Positions 10,501-22,109 of a stretch of DNA of 64,000 nt are shown piece by piece. Position 1 is the stretch's first letter; the number at the start of each line of letters is the position of its first letter. The translations under genes were made by a program, and so were the position numbers. Source of the stretch: Mesostigma viride (Eukaryota > Streptophyta > Mesostigmatophyceae > Mesostigmatales > Mesostigmataceae). Under the pieces are notes generated by a model. The model saw only the letters and a program-made list of their open reading frames with translations. It was not told the DNA's origin and did no database searches. The stretch covers positions 2,038,211 to 2,102,210 of the forward strand of contig RPFO01000106.1 in NCBI GenBank assembly GCA_009746045.1. The letters are read 5' to 3'.

Positions 10501-13500
10501 TGACAAGTATGGCTATTTCATGCAAGGCCGTCCGGTGATCCACCAAGCGCGCACAATGCAGGCAGCCATGCACGCGATACTGCATAGCACCACACGCGCT
10601 CGTCAGGGCCGCTGGGGTGGGGTGGGAGGCTGCCCTCTCAGCCATGCCGATATCATTCTTGCGCCCACACGACGGCTTTTTTAAAGGGGGGGTGGATTGT
10701 GGACATGCTGCATCACTTGCATGCGGTAATAGAAGCTGACGACATGAGCCAGGGCCACGATGATATGGGAAAGGAGGAGGGGTCAGATGGCTGAACGACC
10801 CGACCTTGCAACCCACGGATTGGACAGGTACCAATACACGAGAGAACCCAGTTGGTAAGCACGAGAGAACCCAGTTGATAAGCACGAGAGAACCCAGTTG
10901 ATAAGCACGAGAGAACCCAGTTGATAAGCACGAGAGAACCCAGTTGATAAGCACGAGAGAACCCAGTTGATAAGCACGAGAGAACCCAGTTGATAAGCAC
11001 GAGAGAACCCAGTTGATAAGCACGAGAGAACCCAGTTGATAAGCACGAGAGAACCCAGTTGATAAGCACGAGAGAACCCAGTTGATAAGCACGAGAGAAC
11101 CCAGTTGATAAGCACGAGAGAACCCAGTTGATAAGCACGAGAGAACCCAGTTGATAAGCACGAGAGAACCCAGTTGATAAGCACGAGAGAACCCAGTTGA
11201 TAAGCACGAGAGAACCCAGTTGATAAGCACGAGAGAACCCAGTTGATAGGCACGAGAGAACCCAGTTGATAAGCACAAGAGAACCCAGTACCCATAAAAA
11301 ATCATCAACCCATCGAAATCTCATGGGTAAATGGCCTCTTCAATAACCCATGACGTAAACACCAAACTTTTGCCACTCACGCACGTGCATCATGCTGTAC
11401 GGGCGACAACTATGCCGCCCATATCATTTAATGTTACGCACAAATTAGTGTGCAATTTTCAAATCTTTACTTCAGGTCAAAACTATCTGAGTACGGCTAA
11501 AGTTTCTACTTCTCAAGTTTTAAAAACTTCAGGGAAAATCTTCGAGGTCAGGTTCCGGGGTGCGGGCAATGTTTGCCTATAGCAAATGGCCGTATTTTTT
11601 TAACAGGTTCACCTATTAATGAACAGGTTCACCTACAGTGTTCTACACATGGGCTCACATGGACGATGTACTTATTTTATGCACTGAAACGGTGATGAAC
11701 CTTCTAACAGCGCTGCAGCTGCCACCCAAAACCATGCTACGGCCCAAACAGACCGCCACCGTTTCCACCCACGCATGTGCATCATGTCCTTGTGTGCGGC
11801 GCGGATGCAAGCGTTAAGCGGGACCGTGCATACAAGTACAACATACCCAACCACCCAGACCTGCTCCATTTCCGTAACCACGTACGTGCGTCATGCCCTG
11901 ATACACTTGCACGGCACAGGCGCACGAATGATAGCTCTGAGATGACTTACAGCCCTACCCCAACTTAAGTGCGCCACGTCCTAATCACTGATAACACATC
12001 ACACGAGCACGATACAACCCTAAACATTCCCAAACCCTAAGCCACCCTAGTCCAACCCAGGTACGTGGGTCATGTTCTGCAGTGCTGGCCGATCGGATGC
12101 AAGCGTTTGAAAGGATCACGCACCCCCCTGGGACAACCAGGGACCCTACGCCGACTTACGTGCGTCATGTCCTTGAGCGCCGAGTGAATCATGTTCCACG
12201 CGGCTGGGCCCATGCGCGCCTCCGCCTTGCTCTGCCGCAGGGCCATGGTGGGCTCGTCCCCGCGGTAATACGTGCGCCCGCCACGCAGGTCCAGCATCAT
12301 GACCGCGACGCTCTCAGCGAGCTCCACGATGTACGACTCTGTCTCGATCTTGCCGGATTGGTCGATGACCTCGGCGGTGGGGTTCTTCAGGGCGGCGTAG
12401 CGGGCGAGAATGGAAGGGTCCCACAGCTGCCGCTGGTACTCGTAGTAGACCACGCGCGCCGCCTCGGTGACGAAACGGTCGGGCGACTCGGGGCCAAATT
12501 TGCGGTCGTTGGGGGAGTCGCCAAAGTCGTCGCGGATCTGGGGCAGGGAGATGCGAGATGCAAAGGGTTCGATGAAAAGGGGATATCAAGAGGCAAGGGT
12601 ATATCACGAGGCAAGGGTATATCACGAGGCAAGGGTATATCACGAGGCAAGGGTATATCACGAGGCAAGGGTATATCACGAGGCAAGGGTATATCACGAG
12701 GCAAGGGTATATCACGAGGCAAGGGTATATCACGAGGCAAAGGTATATCAAGAGGCAAGGGTATATCAAGAGGCAAGGGTATATCAAGAGGCAAGGGTAT
12801 ATCACGAGGCAAAGGTATATCAAGAGGCAAGGGTATATCAAGAGGCAAGGGTATATCAAGAGGCAAGGGTATATCAAGAGGCGAGGGTATATCAAGAGGC
12901 AAGGGTATATCAAGAGGCAAGGGTATATCAAGAGGCAAGGGTATATCACGAGGTGGGTGCAAGTGTTGATTGTTTGTATGTTGATCGTTATGCATTGTTA
13001 GTTAGCAAGTGTTGATTGTTTGTATGTTGATCGTTACGCATAGTTAGTTAGCAAGTGTTGATTGTTTGTATGTTGATCGTTATGCATTGTTAGTTAGCAA
13101 GTGTTGATTGTATGTATGTTGATCGTTATGCATTGCTAGTTAGCAAGTGTTGATTGTTTGTATGTTGATCGTTATCCATTAGTTAGCAAGTGTTGATTGT
13201 TTGTATGTTGATCGTTATGCATTGTTAGTTAGCATGCCTTGACAGGCCAAGGCTCCAGGCTTGAAAGGCCAATATCGCGACTCGCCAATGATATGCCAGG
13301 AACGACATGCACGGGGCCCAATTAGTTATCATGATACCACAAGATGCTAGATGGGTATCACTATTAATTAATTATCAACATCGCTCCGTTGGGAGTCAAT
13401 GTAGCACATATCCCTGAGAAGGGGCATATGGCTTTTAATACATCCTAGGCTACTTCATGCAAGGGTGGGAATGTAAGCTACCCCTGCTCTAGGTGCACCA

Positions 13501-16500
13501 GGTATCACTATCACGACCTCATACTACTAGATAGTAGTCATAGTAGTAGGACATTGCCCGTGTGGAAGGGCAGCGGATTCGTTCGTCCTCACTCTACCAC
13601 TAAAACACTGCGTTTCACATCGCACCACGGTATAAACGTCCAAAGGCTTCTGGGTGCCTATATCTGCCACCCTTAGACTTCACTCTCTGCTCACAACGCA
13701 CACGTGAGCAGTGAACACCCGCATGAAAAAACAAGTATGATAAATTATCATGATACATTCACAACGGGTAATCAATACACCCTGCATTGGCTCGCGTTGT
13801 GTTTGCCCCAAACATATGCACCGCCACGGTCACAATACAGTCCACTATAGATGATACGGACCCCTGTGCCGGCTCACCTCGTGGTCGTCCCAGACCATCA
13901 CGTTGGGCACGGACGCGAGCACCTTCTGCGTCGGCACGTGGTTCCACGTGCGGCGGTATTGCACGCGGTAGAACTCGAGCACCTGCTCCCACACCTCGGG
14001 GAAGCGGGCGGGGTCGTTGTTGAGCGCGTTCTTGAGCAGCAGGCGCGACTGGACATATGCAGAGTTCTGGTTGACCTGTAGCGTTGGCAGGCAAAGGAGG
14101 TAGTTGAGAAAGATCGAGCGCCGATGCAAAGGAGGCGCTTGAGAAGAAAGGGAAGAGGCAAGAGAGAGAGGCGAAAGAGGGAGCGGCGACAGCACTTGTG
14201 GACCTGGGCATCGCTTTGAGTTCTGGTGGACCTTAGGGACGGGCGGCAAGGAGCAAGGGACGGCTGTCACGAGAGGGGTTGACTGGAAAAGGAGAAGGAG
14301 AGGACAATAGCCGTGGGTTATATATATACACGTGAGTTCTGGTCCACCTGGGGGGCGATCGGCAAGGTCTGATTGACACGAGAGCGGGAGGGAAAAAGTA
14401 CGGTGTCAAAAAATCTGCGCCATGCTTGACCAGGGGGGGTTGACAGGTGGCCGTGAAGAAAGGGCAAGAGCAAATCATGTGGTGTGAGTAAATCCGAGTT
14501 TTAGCATCTGTTTGACAGGGAGAGTGACAGGTGAAACAAGAGAAAGGGCGAGCGCAAAAAACAGAGTATCTATTGACCCAAGGTCTGAATTGACCTGGGG
14601 GTGGCAGGCAAAACAAGGAATCCGAGAGGAAAATGATGAAAATGGCGTGGTATAAATTCGATTTCTGGTTGACCTGGGAACGAGGAACAACACAAAGGAT
14701 ATAGCTTGGTCATGCACCATGCCCGTGCTATCAGTCGTCACCAGTGTGTGTGGGGTTGACCAGCGAACTGCGGCGGGGCGAGAACCAACGAGAAGGTGAA
14801 AGGTGAAGTAGGTCTGAGTCCTTGTCAGTCTGGTGGGGACCGGCTAATCATAAGTGGAAACGACGACAAATGGAAGGGGGTGTGGCGATTACAGGACCGG
14901 TGATAAGCTAGCCGAAGATATGCGTCGAGGGTATGTTTTCCATTGTGTTAAGAAGATATGCGTTGAGGGTAGGTTTTCCATTGTGTTAAGAAGATATGCG
15001 TTGAGGGTAGGTTTGCCATTGTGCTAAGAAGATATGCGTTGAGGGTATGTTTGCCATTGTGTTAAGAAGATATGCGTTGAGGGTATGTTTGCCATTGTGT
15101 TAAGAAGATATGCGTTGAGGGTATGTTTGCCATTGTGTTAAGAAGATATGCGTTGAGGGTATGTTTGCCATTGTGTTAAGAAGATATGCGTTGAGGGTAT
15201 GTTTGCCATTGTGTTAAGAAGATATGCGTTGAGGGTATGTTTGCCATTGTGTTAAGAAGATATGCGTTGAGGGTATGTTTGCCATTGTGTTAAGAAGATA
15301 TGCGTTGAGGGTATGTTTGCCATTGTGTTAAGAAGATATGCGTTGAGGGTATGTTTGCCATTGTGTTAAGAAGATATGCGTTGAGGGTATGTTTGCCATT
15401 GTGTTAAGAAGATATGCGTTGAGGGTATGTTTGCCATTGTGCTAAGAAGATATGCGTTGAGGGTATGTTTGCCATTGTGTTAAGAAGATATGCGTTGAGG
15501 GTATGTTTGCCATTGTGTTAAGAAGATATGCGTTGAGGGTATGTTTGCCATTGTGTTAAGAAGATATGCGTTGAGGGTAGGTTTGCCATTGTGTTAAGAA
15601 GATATGCGTTGAGGGTAGGTTTGCCATTGTGTTAAGAAGATATGCGTTGAGGGTATGCTTGCCATTGTGTTAAGAAGATATGCGTTGAGGGTATGTTTGC
15701 CATTGTGTTAAGAAGATATGCGTTGAGGGTATGTTTGCCATTGTGCTAAGAAGATATGCGTTGAGGGTATGTTTGCCATTGTGTTAAGAAGATATGCGTT
15801 GAGGGTATGTTTGCCATTGTGTTAAGAAGATATGCGTTGAGGGTATGTTTGCCATTGTGCTAAGAAGATATGCGTTGAGGGTATGTTTGCCATTGTGTTA
15901 AGAAGATATGCGTTGAGGGTATGTTTGCCATTGTGTTAAGAAGATATGCGTTGAGGGTATGTTTGCCATTGTGTTAAGAAGATATGCGTTGAGGGTATGT
16001 TTGCCATTGTGTTAAGAAGATATGCGTTGAGGGTATGTTTGCCATTGTGTTAAGAAGATATGCGTTGAGGGTATGTTTGCCATTGTGTTAAGAAGATATG
16101 CGTTGAGGGTATGTTTGCCATTGTGTTAAGAAGATATGCGTTGAGGGTATGTTTGCCATTGTGTTAAGAAGATATGCGTTGAGGGTATGTTTGCCATTGT
16201 GTTAAGAAGATATGCGTTGAGGGTATGTTTGCCATTGTGTTAAGAAGATATGCGTTGAGGGTATGTTTGCCATTGTGCTAAGAAGATATGCGTTGAGGGT
16301 ATGTTTGCCATTGTGTTAAGAAGATATGCGTTGAGGGTATGTTTGCCATTGTGTTAAGAAGATATGCGTTGAGGGTATGTTTGCCATTGTGTTAAGAAGA
16401 TATGCGTTGAGGGTAGGTTTGCCATTGTGTTAAGAAGATATGCGTTGAGGGTAGGTTTGCCATTGTGTTAAGAAGATATGCGTTGAGGGTATGCTTGCCA

Positions 16501-18926
16501 TTGTGTTAAGAAGATATGCGTTGAGGGTATGTTTGCCATTGTGTTAAGAAGATATGCGTTGAGGGTATGTTTGCCATTGTGCTAAGAAGATATGCGTTGA
16601 GGGTATGTTTGCCATTGTGTTAAGAAGATATGCGTTGAGGGTATGTTTGCCATTGTGTTAAGAAGATATGCGTTGAGGGTATGTTTGCCATTGTGCTAAG
16701 AAGATATGCGTTGAGGGTATGTTTGCCATTGTGTTAAGAAGATATGCGTTGAGGGTATGTTTGCCATTGTGTTAAGAAGATATGCGTTGAGGGTATGTTT
16801 GCCCTTGCGTTAAGGGCCCTACCTTGGCTGGGTTGAAGAGCGGGCCACCGGGCATCATCAAGCACAACTTGCCTTATAAATGAAGGTCATACCTTGGACG
16901 CGTTGAAGAGCACGGCCTCGTCGCTGACGTCAGCATCGTGCATCTCGTTGTCCGCATAGATCTGGTCGCCGATGTGCACCAGGTAGTCAAACGGCTGCGC
17001 GTTGTGCTTGCTCCACAGCACCTCCCACATGTCCTTGAAGCCGGGAGCCTGGGTCTTTTGGGGGGCAGGTCGGGGGTGGGGGTGGGGGTCGGGTGGGGTG
17101 GGGGGCAACAAGGGTGAGCACGTGCCCAGGGGCCGCAAGAGGGGAGGGAGACCAGGGGGGGTGGGGGTGGGGGAGTGGGAGTGGGTGGGGGTGCGGGTAA
17201 AAGGAGAGGTGGAAACGTAAGATGGAAAGGAGATTATAAGAAGGTTGGACAGGCGAGTATCAAATACGGCAGAGACGTGCAGGAGCAGACAGGGGAGCCC
17301 ACGATGGGGGAAATGAGACGAACCAAATTGAGGTGAAAAATGCCCCCCCCCCCCAAAGTATGATGTAAGTGTAAGTGCATTGGCACAGAAAAACAGGGGA
17401 CAAAGGGGTGGGGACAGATTCATGACGGGGGACCAGCAAGGGGTGGAAAAACAAGGGGACCCGGCGGGGCCGGCCGGGATGGGGGAGGGCGTGCAAATGC
17501 CAGGAGAAATGAAGGAGAGGACAGGTGGGTCCTGGATTGTACGCGGCGTGAGGATGTCCTTTGGGCTGTTTATGGTGGCGTAGTCCCACAGTGCTAGGAA
17601 ACCCTCAGGCTGCAGGTGACCCTGACCTCTGGATACTGGCACTGAAGTGTGACACACCTGCAGGGGATAGGAGGCTTCCAGCTAGAAAGATTGGGAAAAG
17701 TGGCTGCCTTCCCAAACTCTTCATAGGCCCCAGCCCAGGTCATTCAAGCACACGGCTTACCCCTCGCATGCGCTAATATGGCTAACACGGCTAAGCATAA
17801 GGGCTGGGCTTCTCCACCCTGTCATCCATGTGGCGTTCATTTGTACCGCGTGGCAGTGCATCTGGCTCACCTTCAGGTTCAGGTAAGGCATTTTCCGATG
17901 CACTCAACACACGCGTCTCTAGAAGACTTGTTGACATTTTCCAATAGATGATGGGCAGCAGTTGATGACAAGGCTGCAAGTATGCGATCTTGGCATCAAG
18001 GGGAACAGGGCTGCATGTGACCGTCATCGCCAGCACGCTGCCAATAACTTGCCAACAAATCGAGTCTGCCAAGAACTTGAGAAGAACTTGAGAAGAGATG
18101 GGAACCGTCTCCTGACTACCAAAGGTTGGTGTATGACTCAGCAGCGCCCCTATTTGGCAATAAGGGCGAATGGCAGGGTCCAATTGCATTGGGTACCGGC
18201 GGACACACAACAAAAACAAGCTTTTTTAAATGCACAAGAACTTTCTAGTTGTCCTACCTCGGTGAAGTCGATTTTGTTGCAGCTGATCACGCCCACTTTC
18301 AGACCACGCGAGTCATCCCCGACCAACGTCCGCAGCGTCTTGACGGACCCTGTCCGGTCGGACTGGTTCTTGACACCCAGAACCGCGAAATCGTACTGCG
18401 TCGCCGCGACCAGACCCTCAAAGACGAACACTGCAGGGACGTTCTTCTTGACAGCTCGCGTAACGGACACTTGGCCTTGGGTCCCTGTGGCTCCTTCGGG
18501 CGTCAGTGTGCATGTAATATCCATGGAGGCGTCGAATTCGACGACTATATTAGACGAAGTGGACGTCGTCTTGCCGATGATAGGCCCAGTAACCACGCTG
18601 ACCTGCTGGACGGATTTGGGGGCCAAGTCCACATCCTCAGGTGTCACTGCAGCACGCTCAACCGCTTCCGCAGGCGCGACCTCTTCCTGTACAGCTGCTG
18701 GCGGCACATCCCTAGATTCGACGGATGGCGCCGGCTGCTCGGCTGTTTCGAGGATTTGGATGTCCTCTGAGCTGACAATGGTGGGCTCTGCGGTCTCCAC
18801 GGGAACTTGCTCCTCCTCGGCGGACATTCCTGCAGCCTGCTGGGTGACGTGCGCGTCCTCGCTAGCAACAAACGCAGGCTCGTCGGCGACTTGCATCTTG
18901 CACCTCGCTTTCAACGCTCGGCACAC
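4531..18926 (-). CDS. PhoD-like metallophosphatase, 8 exons, 663 aa
   Basis: Probable metal-dependent phosphoesterase of the PhoD / MPP_PhoD family. Exons on the minus strand: 18926-18258, 17048-16893, 14075-13878, 12537-12160, 10288-10223, 8786-8691, 7990-7761, 4729-4531. All have GT-AG borders and phases that sum to 664 codons with the stop. Residues 1-105 are acidic, Ala/Glu/Val rich and low in complexity. Residues about 108-200 look like the beta-sandwich N-domain (VVTGPIIGKTTSTS). The catalytic domain shows VGVISCNKI (211-219), HIGDQIYAD (248-256, metal ligands), MVWDDHE joined to IRDDFGD (335-348), LDLRGGRTY (423-431), WLIGSPVP (471-478) and LLGGDVHMGGF (531-541). The last exon was placed by its pyrimidine-rich acceptor, a phase that fits (HLK then FRHHDFLTEPNYG) and a coding-like frame; it is the least certain, since HLK is also followed by an in-frame TGA overlapping a GTGAGT donor. 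No clear signal peptide or membrane segment is visible, so location is unknown. Confidence 0.85.
4730..7400. other. intron 7 of the phosphatase gene: mostly featureless, poly-G runs
   Basis: The last intron of the gene. It holds G runs at about 4902-4914, 5538-5556 and 7085-7110, a T run at 5579-5594, and two partly similar blocks near 4982 and 5077 that share GCTCCAAAATT and CCGGCGCCAG. Several short open frames (for example minus 6240-5908) show no recognised domain and no splice logic that I could support. Confidence 0.5.
7420..7560 (-). repeat. echo of the exon 7 end and its flank
   Basis: On the minus strand this stretch repeats the end of exon 7 (PSTHLK against PNTHLK) together with intron sequence on both sides. 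It parallels 7715-7835, including the shared CAGAGTAGAAA and ACTTCTTAC blocks. The GTGAGT donor is not kept in the copy, so it is unlikely to be a working alternative exon. Confidence 0.6.
7545..7692. repeat. 38-bp tandem repeat, about 4 copies (intron 7)
   Basis: Units contain ATGCCGAT, ACCCTCACC and TACTAAGCACCTATGC with a few substitutions between copies. Confidence 0.85.
8275..8332. repeat. 13-bp tandem repeat, 4 copies (intron 6)
   Basis: GATTACCAAACA units follow each other in the intron between exons 6 and 7 of the phosphatase gene. Confidence 0.8.
8480..8690 (-). repeat. two echoes of the 3' half of exon 6 with donor side
   Basis: Downstream of exon 6 (8786-8691) the minus strand twice repeats its end plus the start of the intron. 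The near copy, about 8635-8577, reads MEIATLLNALTTWQ and keeps the GTGGGT donor and following intron bases. The far copy, about 8535-8483, reads MEIASHLHALAAWQ and has lost the GT. The near copy is a fresh tandem duplication of about 115 bp; the far copy is older. Confidence 0.8.
8915..9055 (-). repeat. two echoes of the exon 6 acceptor
   Basis: Upstream of exon 6 on the minus strand, CAGGGCGGCAAGTTCT recurs at about 8945-8925, and a more diverged GGGCAGCAAGGTCTCC block lies at about 9052-9030. Both copy the acceptor and first codons of exon 6 (GGKFSDD) and then diverge into stops. Confidence 0.6.
9725..9962. repeat. 32-bp tandem repeat, about 7 copies (intron 5)
   Basis: Units contain AAGGGTCCATTACTATCGCA and GGGCTGCATA. 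The first two copies are shorter or diverged. Confidence 0.9.
10856..11292. repeat. 23-bp tandem repeat, about 19 copies (intron 4)
   Basis: Near-perfect units built on AGCACGAGAGAACCCAGTTG. Because 23 is not a multiple of 3, all three minus frames stay open for 170 to 270 codons; these are artefacts of the repeat and not genes. Confidence 0.95.
11376..12090 (-). repeat. four echoes of the exon 4 end and donor
   Basis: Exon 4 ends on the minus strand at 12160 with LKDMTH and a GTAAGT donor. The same boundary recurs, degraded, at about 12085-12058, 11905-11878, 11800-11765 (reads KDMMHMRG) and 11400-11376. Each keeps a GACATGA/CATGA block followed by a GTAC/CGTG-like step. The copies are spaced irregularly in intron 4. 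Confidence 0.6.
12583..12955. repeat. 18-bp tandem repeat, about 20 copies (intron 3)
   Basis: Units GGTATATCACGAGGCAAG and GGTATATCAAGAGGCAAG alternate in blocks. The array starts about 45 bp from the acceptor of exon 4. An 18-bp unit keeps frames open on both strands; the long ORFs here are not genes. Confidence 0.95.
12960..13236. repeat. 46-bp tandem repeat, 6 copies (intron 3)
   Basis: Units contain AAGTGTTGATTG, TATGTTGATCGTTA and TTAGTTAGC. This array directly abuts the 18-bp array. Confidence 0.9.
13362..13510 (+). mobile_element. 5' fragment of the AACATNNCTCCGTTGGGAG inverted-repeat family
   Basis: Follows an ATTAATTAATTAT stretch, then CTCCGTTGGGAGTC, GTAGCACATA, CCCTGAGAAGGGGCATATGG and a GCAAGGGTGGGAATGTAAG block. 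It matches the left ends at 45590, 45830 and 55135. Only the leader is present here, inside intron 3 of the phosphatase gene. Confidence 0.7.
14210..14690 (-). repeat. four echoes of the exon 3 acceptor
   Basis: The true acceptor at 14076 reads CTACAG then GTCAACCAGAACTC. Upstream on the minus strand similar steps occur at about 14240-14217 (AAGGTCCACCAGAACTC), 14356-14334 (CCCAGGTGGACCAGAACTC), 14605-14580 (CCCCAGGTCAATTCAGAC, with TTTTGCCTGCC before it as at the true site) and 14680-14657 (CCCAGGTCAACCAGAAATC). Each is followed by unrelated sequence or stops. They are degraded copies of one exon border spread through intron 2. Confidence 0.75.
14920..16812. repeat. 38-bp satellite, about 50 copies, with 836-bp higher-order period (intron 2)
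   Basis: Units carry AAGAAGATATGCGTTGAGGG and TATGTTTGCCATTGTGTT. Marker variants recur at a fixed distance: ATGCTTGCC at 15654 and 16490; GCTAAG at 15441 and 16277, 15745 and 16581, 15859 and 16695. Each pair is 836 bp apart, which is 22 units. A block of 22 units was therefore copied as a whole. Confidence 0.95.
16818..16862 (-). repeat. echo of the exon 2 end and donor
   Basis: Exon 2 ends LFNASK with a GTATGA donor at 16892. About 50 bp further the minus strand reads PLFNPAK followed by GTAGGG. The copy sits between the true donor and the satellite array. Confidence 0.6.
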
Positions 18927-19847
18927 GTGAATCGGTAAAAATGCACCACGTCAACAACTATTTACTAGCTTCTTTTTTGGCAGCGTAATAGACTAGAAGT
19001 CTTACTGCAAAGATAATGGCAATACTTCCGGCGACGTAGCAATGAGGCCTAGCAAAGGGTGGCTAGCTATGAAGCTGCGTATAGACAGAAAGATGAAAAG
19101 CTATAGCAGCATTTCGGTGCGAATGGTGTGCACCTTGCAGGTAGCTCGCGCCCTTTGCCAGTTGGGCAGGCTCGCCATATTCGCACAACGTGGAACCGTT
19201 ACAGTCCGTCAGACAGTCAGTCAGTCAGTATCTTCCCACGCCGGGTGGCCGGCAGCGATAGCGTTTTGGACTAGAGCCTTACAAGTAACTCATAGATACT
19301 AGAGTACTCGGTTTCATCATCGGATCCGGCTTCGGCGATCGAATAATGCTTGACTTATTTTATTACTTGCTTGTACAGTACGCTTGTACGTCAGTCATCA
19401 GTCAGTCAGTTCGATCCCACGCCGGTCATGGCTAAACAAGCCAGACAGGAGATTTTAATTATGCCGGCCGATATTTTATGTGGTGCCGACTGCCGAGTGC
19501 CGAGGCTTCAGGCTTGGTTGACCGGTCGACCGTCGTGAAGACTATAAAGCCAGACTGTTTTTACTTTTTCTTGTGCGCCCAGATCGCGCTATCGTTGTTG
19601 TTGCCACGCCGGCGCATTCCGCAACCGCTAATAATAACCCTGTCGGACAACAGGCGCGGGAATAAACTTATCTCAACTCAACGGCCTATGAGTTACGAGG
19701 CTACGACGCCTCGTAAGTCGGACGCAGAAAGGGGAAGCAGAGATGGGCAGGCTATCGCGGGCTGTTGGTTGGCAGTTGTTGTTGCTGTTGTTGCCCACGC
19801 TGTTGGTTGGCAGAATGGCAGTCGCCAGTCGGAGAAAAACGAGTTTA
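18927..19847. other. intergenic, 5' flank of the phosphatase gene
   Basis: Upstream of the phosphatase start. It contains CAGTCAGTCAGT runs at about 19208-19230 and 19395-19410, each followed by a CCCACGCCGG block; a similar motif occurs inverted at about 60627-60672. No promoter element could be assigned. Confidence 0.4.
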
Positions 19848-19851
19848 TTAA

Positions 19852-22105
19852 GGGGTCCGGACACACCGGAATTATTTCGCGCCAAAAAATTCGCGCCGGT
19901 ACCCGGCACGTGAAATTGTGGTGCACGATGCGCGTAACCCTTGCGCCAAGTTGGCCATGGCGACGTGCGTTAGGTAATAAATGCAGTAATATGGCAATAA
20001 GACCGCAGAAAATTATGCAGATGCGTCAAATCAAAGTTTCATCATGATCTTGCGTAGCCGAAGATGCATTATTGACGAGATCGATGCCATTTTTCATCCG
20101 CGTTTGCGAGGGGGTCTGGCCCGGAAATCTTGCCGCAACGAATAAGCAGCAATACATGCCTACAGCGATAATTACAAAGGTTCTTAGTCCCTAGCGATGC
20201 AGAAAGCAACGTTCATTAACGGGGAGATTGAAAATGTTAAAGAACCTTTTATTTTATTACTTTTCCTCGTCATTTTCGGAAAGAAAACGCCAGGTCCTGC
20301 TTTATGCGCTGTCAACCCGTCCATGGGTGGCTGGCATTTCTTGCGCGCCTTGTCAGGAAAGATAGCATGCCATTGTACGTCTATTATCCAGTGGTTACCC
20401 CCGAAGTCTATTGCGTTTAGAAATCCCTTTATTCTAAGCTTTCAGCACGGTTTCCTGGAAGGGTGCGTTGTTTTGTTCGCCGCTTGCTGCATGCACGTCT
20501 CTAGTTTTCCGGCAGCTTTCAACCGATTCGCTTACGTTATGCGTGGCAAGCTCTGAAATCCTGTCTAGGATTGGGTAATATCAAGGTAAGCTGCTACGTT
20601 AATGTAATGATATATGGAAGGATTTGGATGGCAGAGTGCTTATATTGCATATTCAACACGTACCCCGGCATGCCTCGAGGGCGGCATGCAACAAGCTGGC
20701 GAGCATATGAACCGTGCGTCTCAACGTGCTGGGAAACAAGGTGGCTATACTTCTCTTGCTGGCCATGCTTTGTATATGTGTAAGCTATGCTTACGTGTGT
20801 GTCCTCTTTAGATTTGTGGATCACAGCCACTATGCTTCACAATCAATGTGCTCTCAAGGATGCTAGCCATGCTTATGAGGATGGCTGCAAGCCATTTCTC
20901 TTATGGCTTTGCTGTATTTCGTGTTTGCGCTTACAGTTCTGTTTTGTTGGTTGGTTTTTGAACGGGGTGATGTGAACCTGCAGGGTTAGAACATTGTGTT
21001 ATTATTGCTGGTTGATTGAGGCATCATCCTCTACTCTAAGTCAGCATAGCACGTGTAGATGAGCATGCTGTTTATGCACCTTATTGTTGAGCATGGTTTA
21101 CAACCATGGTGAGGTGTGGGGTGTGGCTAGCATGTACGAGTCACCCATCTAATCCCACATGTTTCTGTTGCTATTGAACGTTGCTTGGGCCTCTAAACAT
21201 TTCTGTTATTACCAATGAAGATTGCCAACTATGCTACCATAGTGTGGTGCTGCATGCTATGAATGACCTCTCTAGTACTCAAGGCTCATGCTCAGCTTGA
21301 TCCTGCATTTGGTGGCTGTTTGTATAACTCAATTGGCAGCCGTCTATGTTAGGATTCTGATGATTTGTGGTGGGCAGGTGATGAAAAGGGTTATGTTTGA
21401 GCTCATGCCAGTCTATACTAGGGTTGAGGGGTGGCAGTTGAGGACACTAGTTTATGCCATCAGTCTAGCTCAGAATGACCTGAATTTTGATTCCAAGATA
21501 GTTTGCATGATAAATAACTTGCTGGCACCTTGTTTGCCCCACTTGGTGGTGGGCAAGGTTGTGATTGGTGCAGCCATTTGGAATAAAACCGTATTTTCGT
21601 GCATTTTTTTTTTTCATACAAAAGAACATAACTGTTCACATACGTGGTCAGAATGAGCTGAAAATTGGTCCCATTGATATTCCCACCCTGTGGAAGTTAT
21701 TTTTGACTCCCTGGGCCCAACCCATGCGTATTTGATTTGATTTTTTTTTTTTAGTCACAAAAAAGACGTATTTTTCGGTAAACTGCATAAGTATGCCCAG
21801 ACGTGCGATTTTGGTGCTGCAAATTAGCTCCATTCTTTGGTCTGGGTGGGGATTTGACAAAAATGTGGTGTTTGGTCCACAAGTGTGGGGGGGTTGTCCT
21901 AGGCAATCCGTGCTGTTAGGGGGTGTGCGCGCTAAAAATAGCTCCGTGCACATGTATGGTGATGGACCTTGAACTCAAAAAGTAGCCAGATGCATGCCCA
22001 AGGGTCATATTTATGGCCCCCCATCATAATTTGCATTGCCAGAATGGGTATTGAGTGCAAAACATGTGTATTCAATTTGGGGGGGTTCAGGTGTGTCCGG
22101 ACCCC
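19852..22105. mobile_element. TTAA-flanked inverted-repeat transposon (E1), 2254 bp
   Basis: Both ends read GGGGTCCGGACACACC going inward, and both are flanked by TTAA (19848-19851 and 22106-22109). A TTAA target duplication is the hallmark of piggyBac-type DNA transposons. The subterminal region just inside the left end (CGCGCCAAAAAATTCGCG, then GGCCATGGCGACGTGCGTT) resembles that of the element at 51448-54087, so the two are probably related. No transposase could be read; the element looks non-autonomous or decayed. It lies directly upstream of the LINE fragment that resumes at 22110. Confidence 0.8.
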
Positions 22106-22109
22106 TTAA

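Noticed and set aside
10490-11324. Three overlapping minus-strand ORFs of 170-272 codons
   Set aside because: They arise from the 23-bp tandem repeat, which has no stop in these frames and cycles through all three frames; no protein signature.
12082-13015. Long ORFs on both strands over the 18-bp array
   Set aside because: An 18-bp unit without stops leaves frames open by default. Only exon 4 of the phosphatase (12537-12160) is real here.
10856-16812. Possible CRISPR-like arrays
   Set aside because: Units are directly adjacent without unique spacers, in introns of a nuclear gene.
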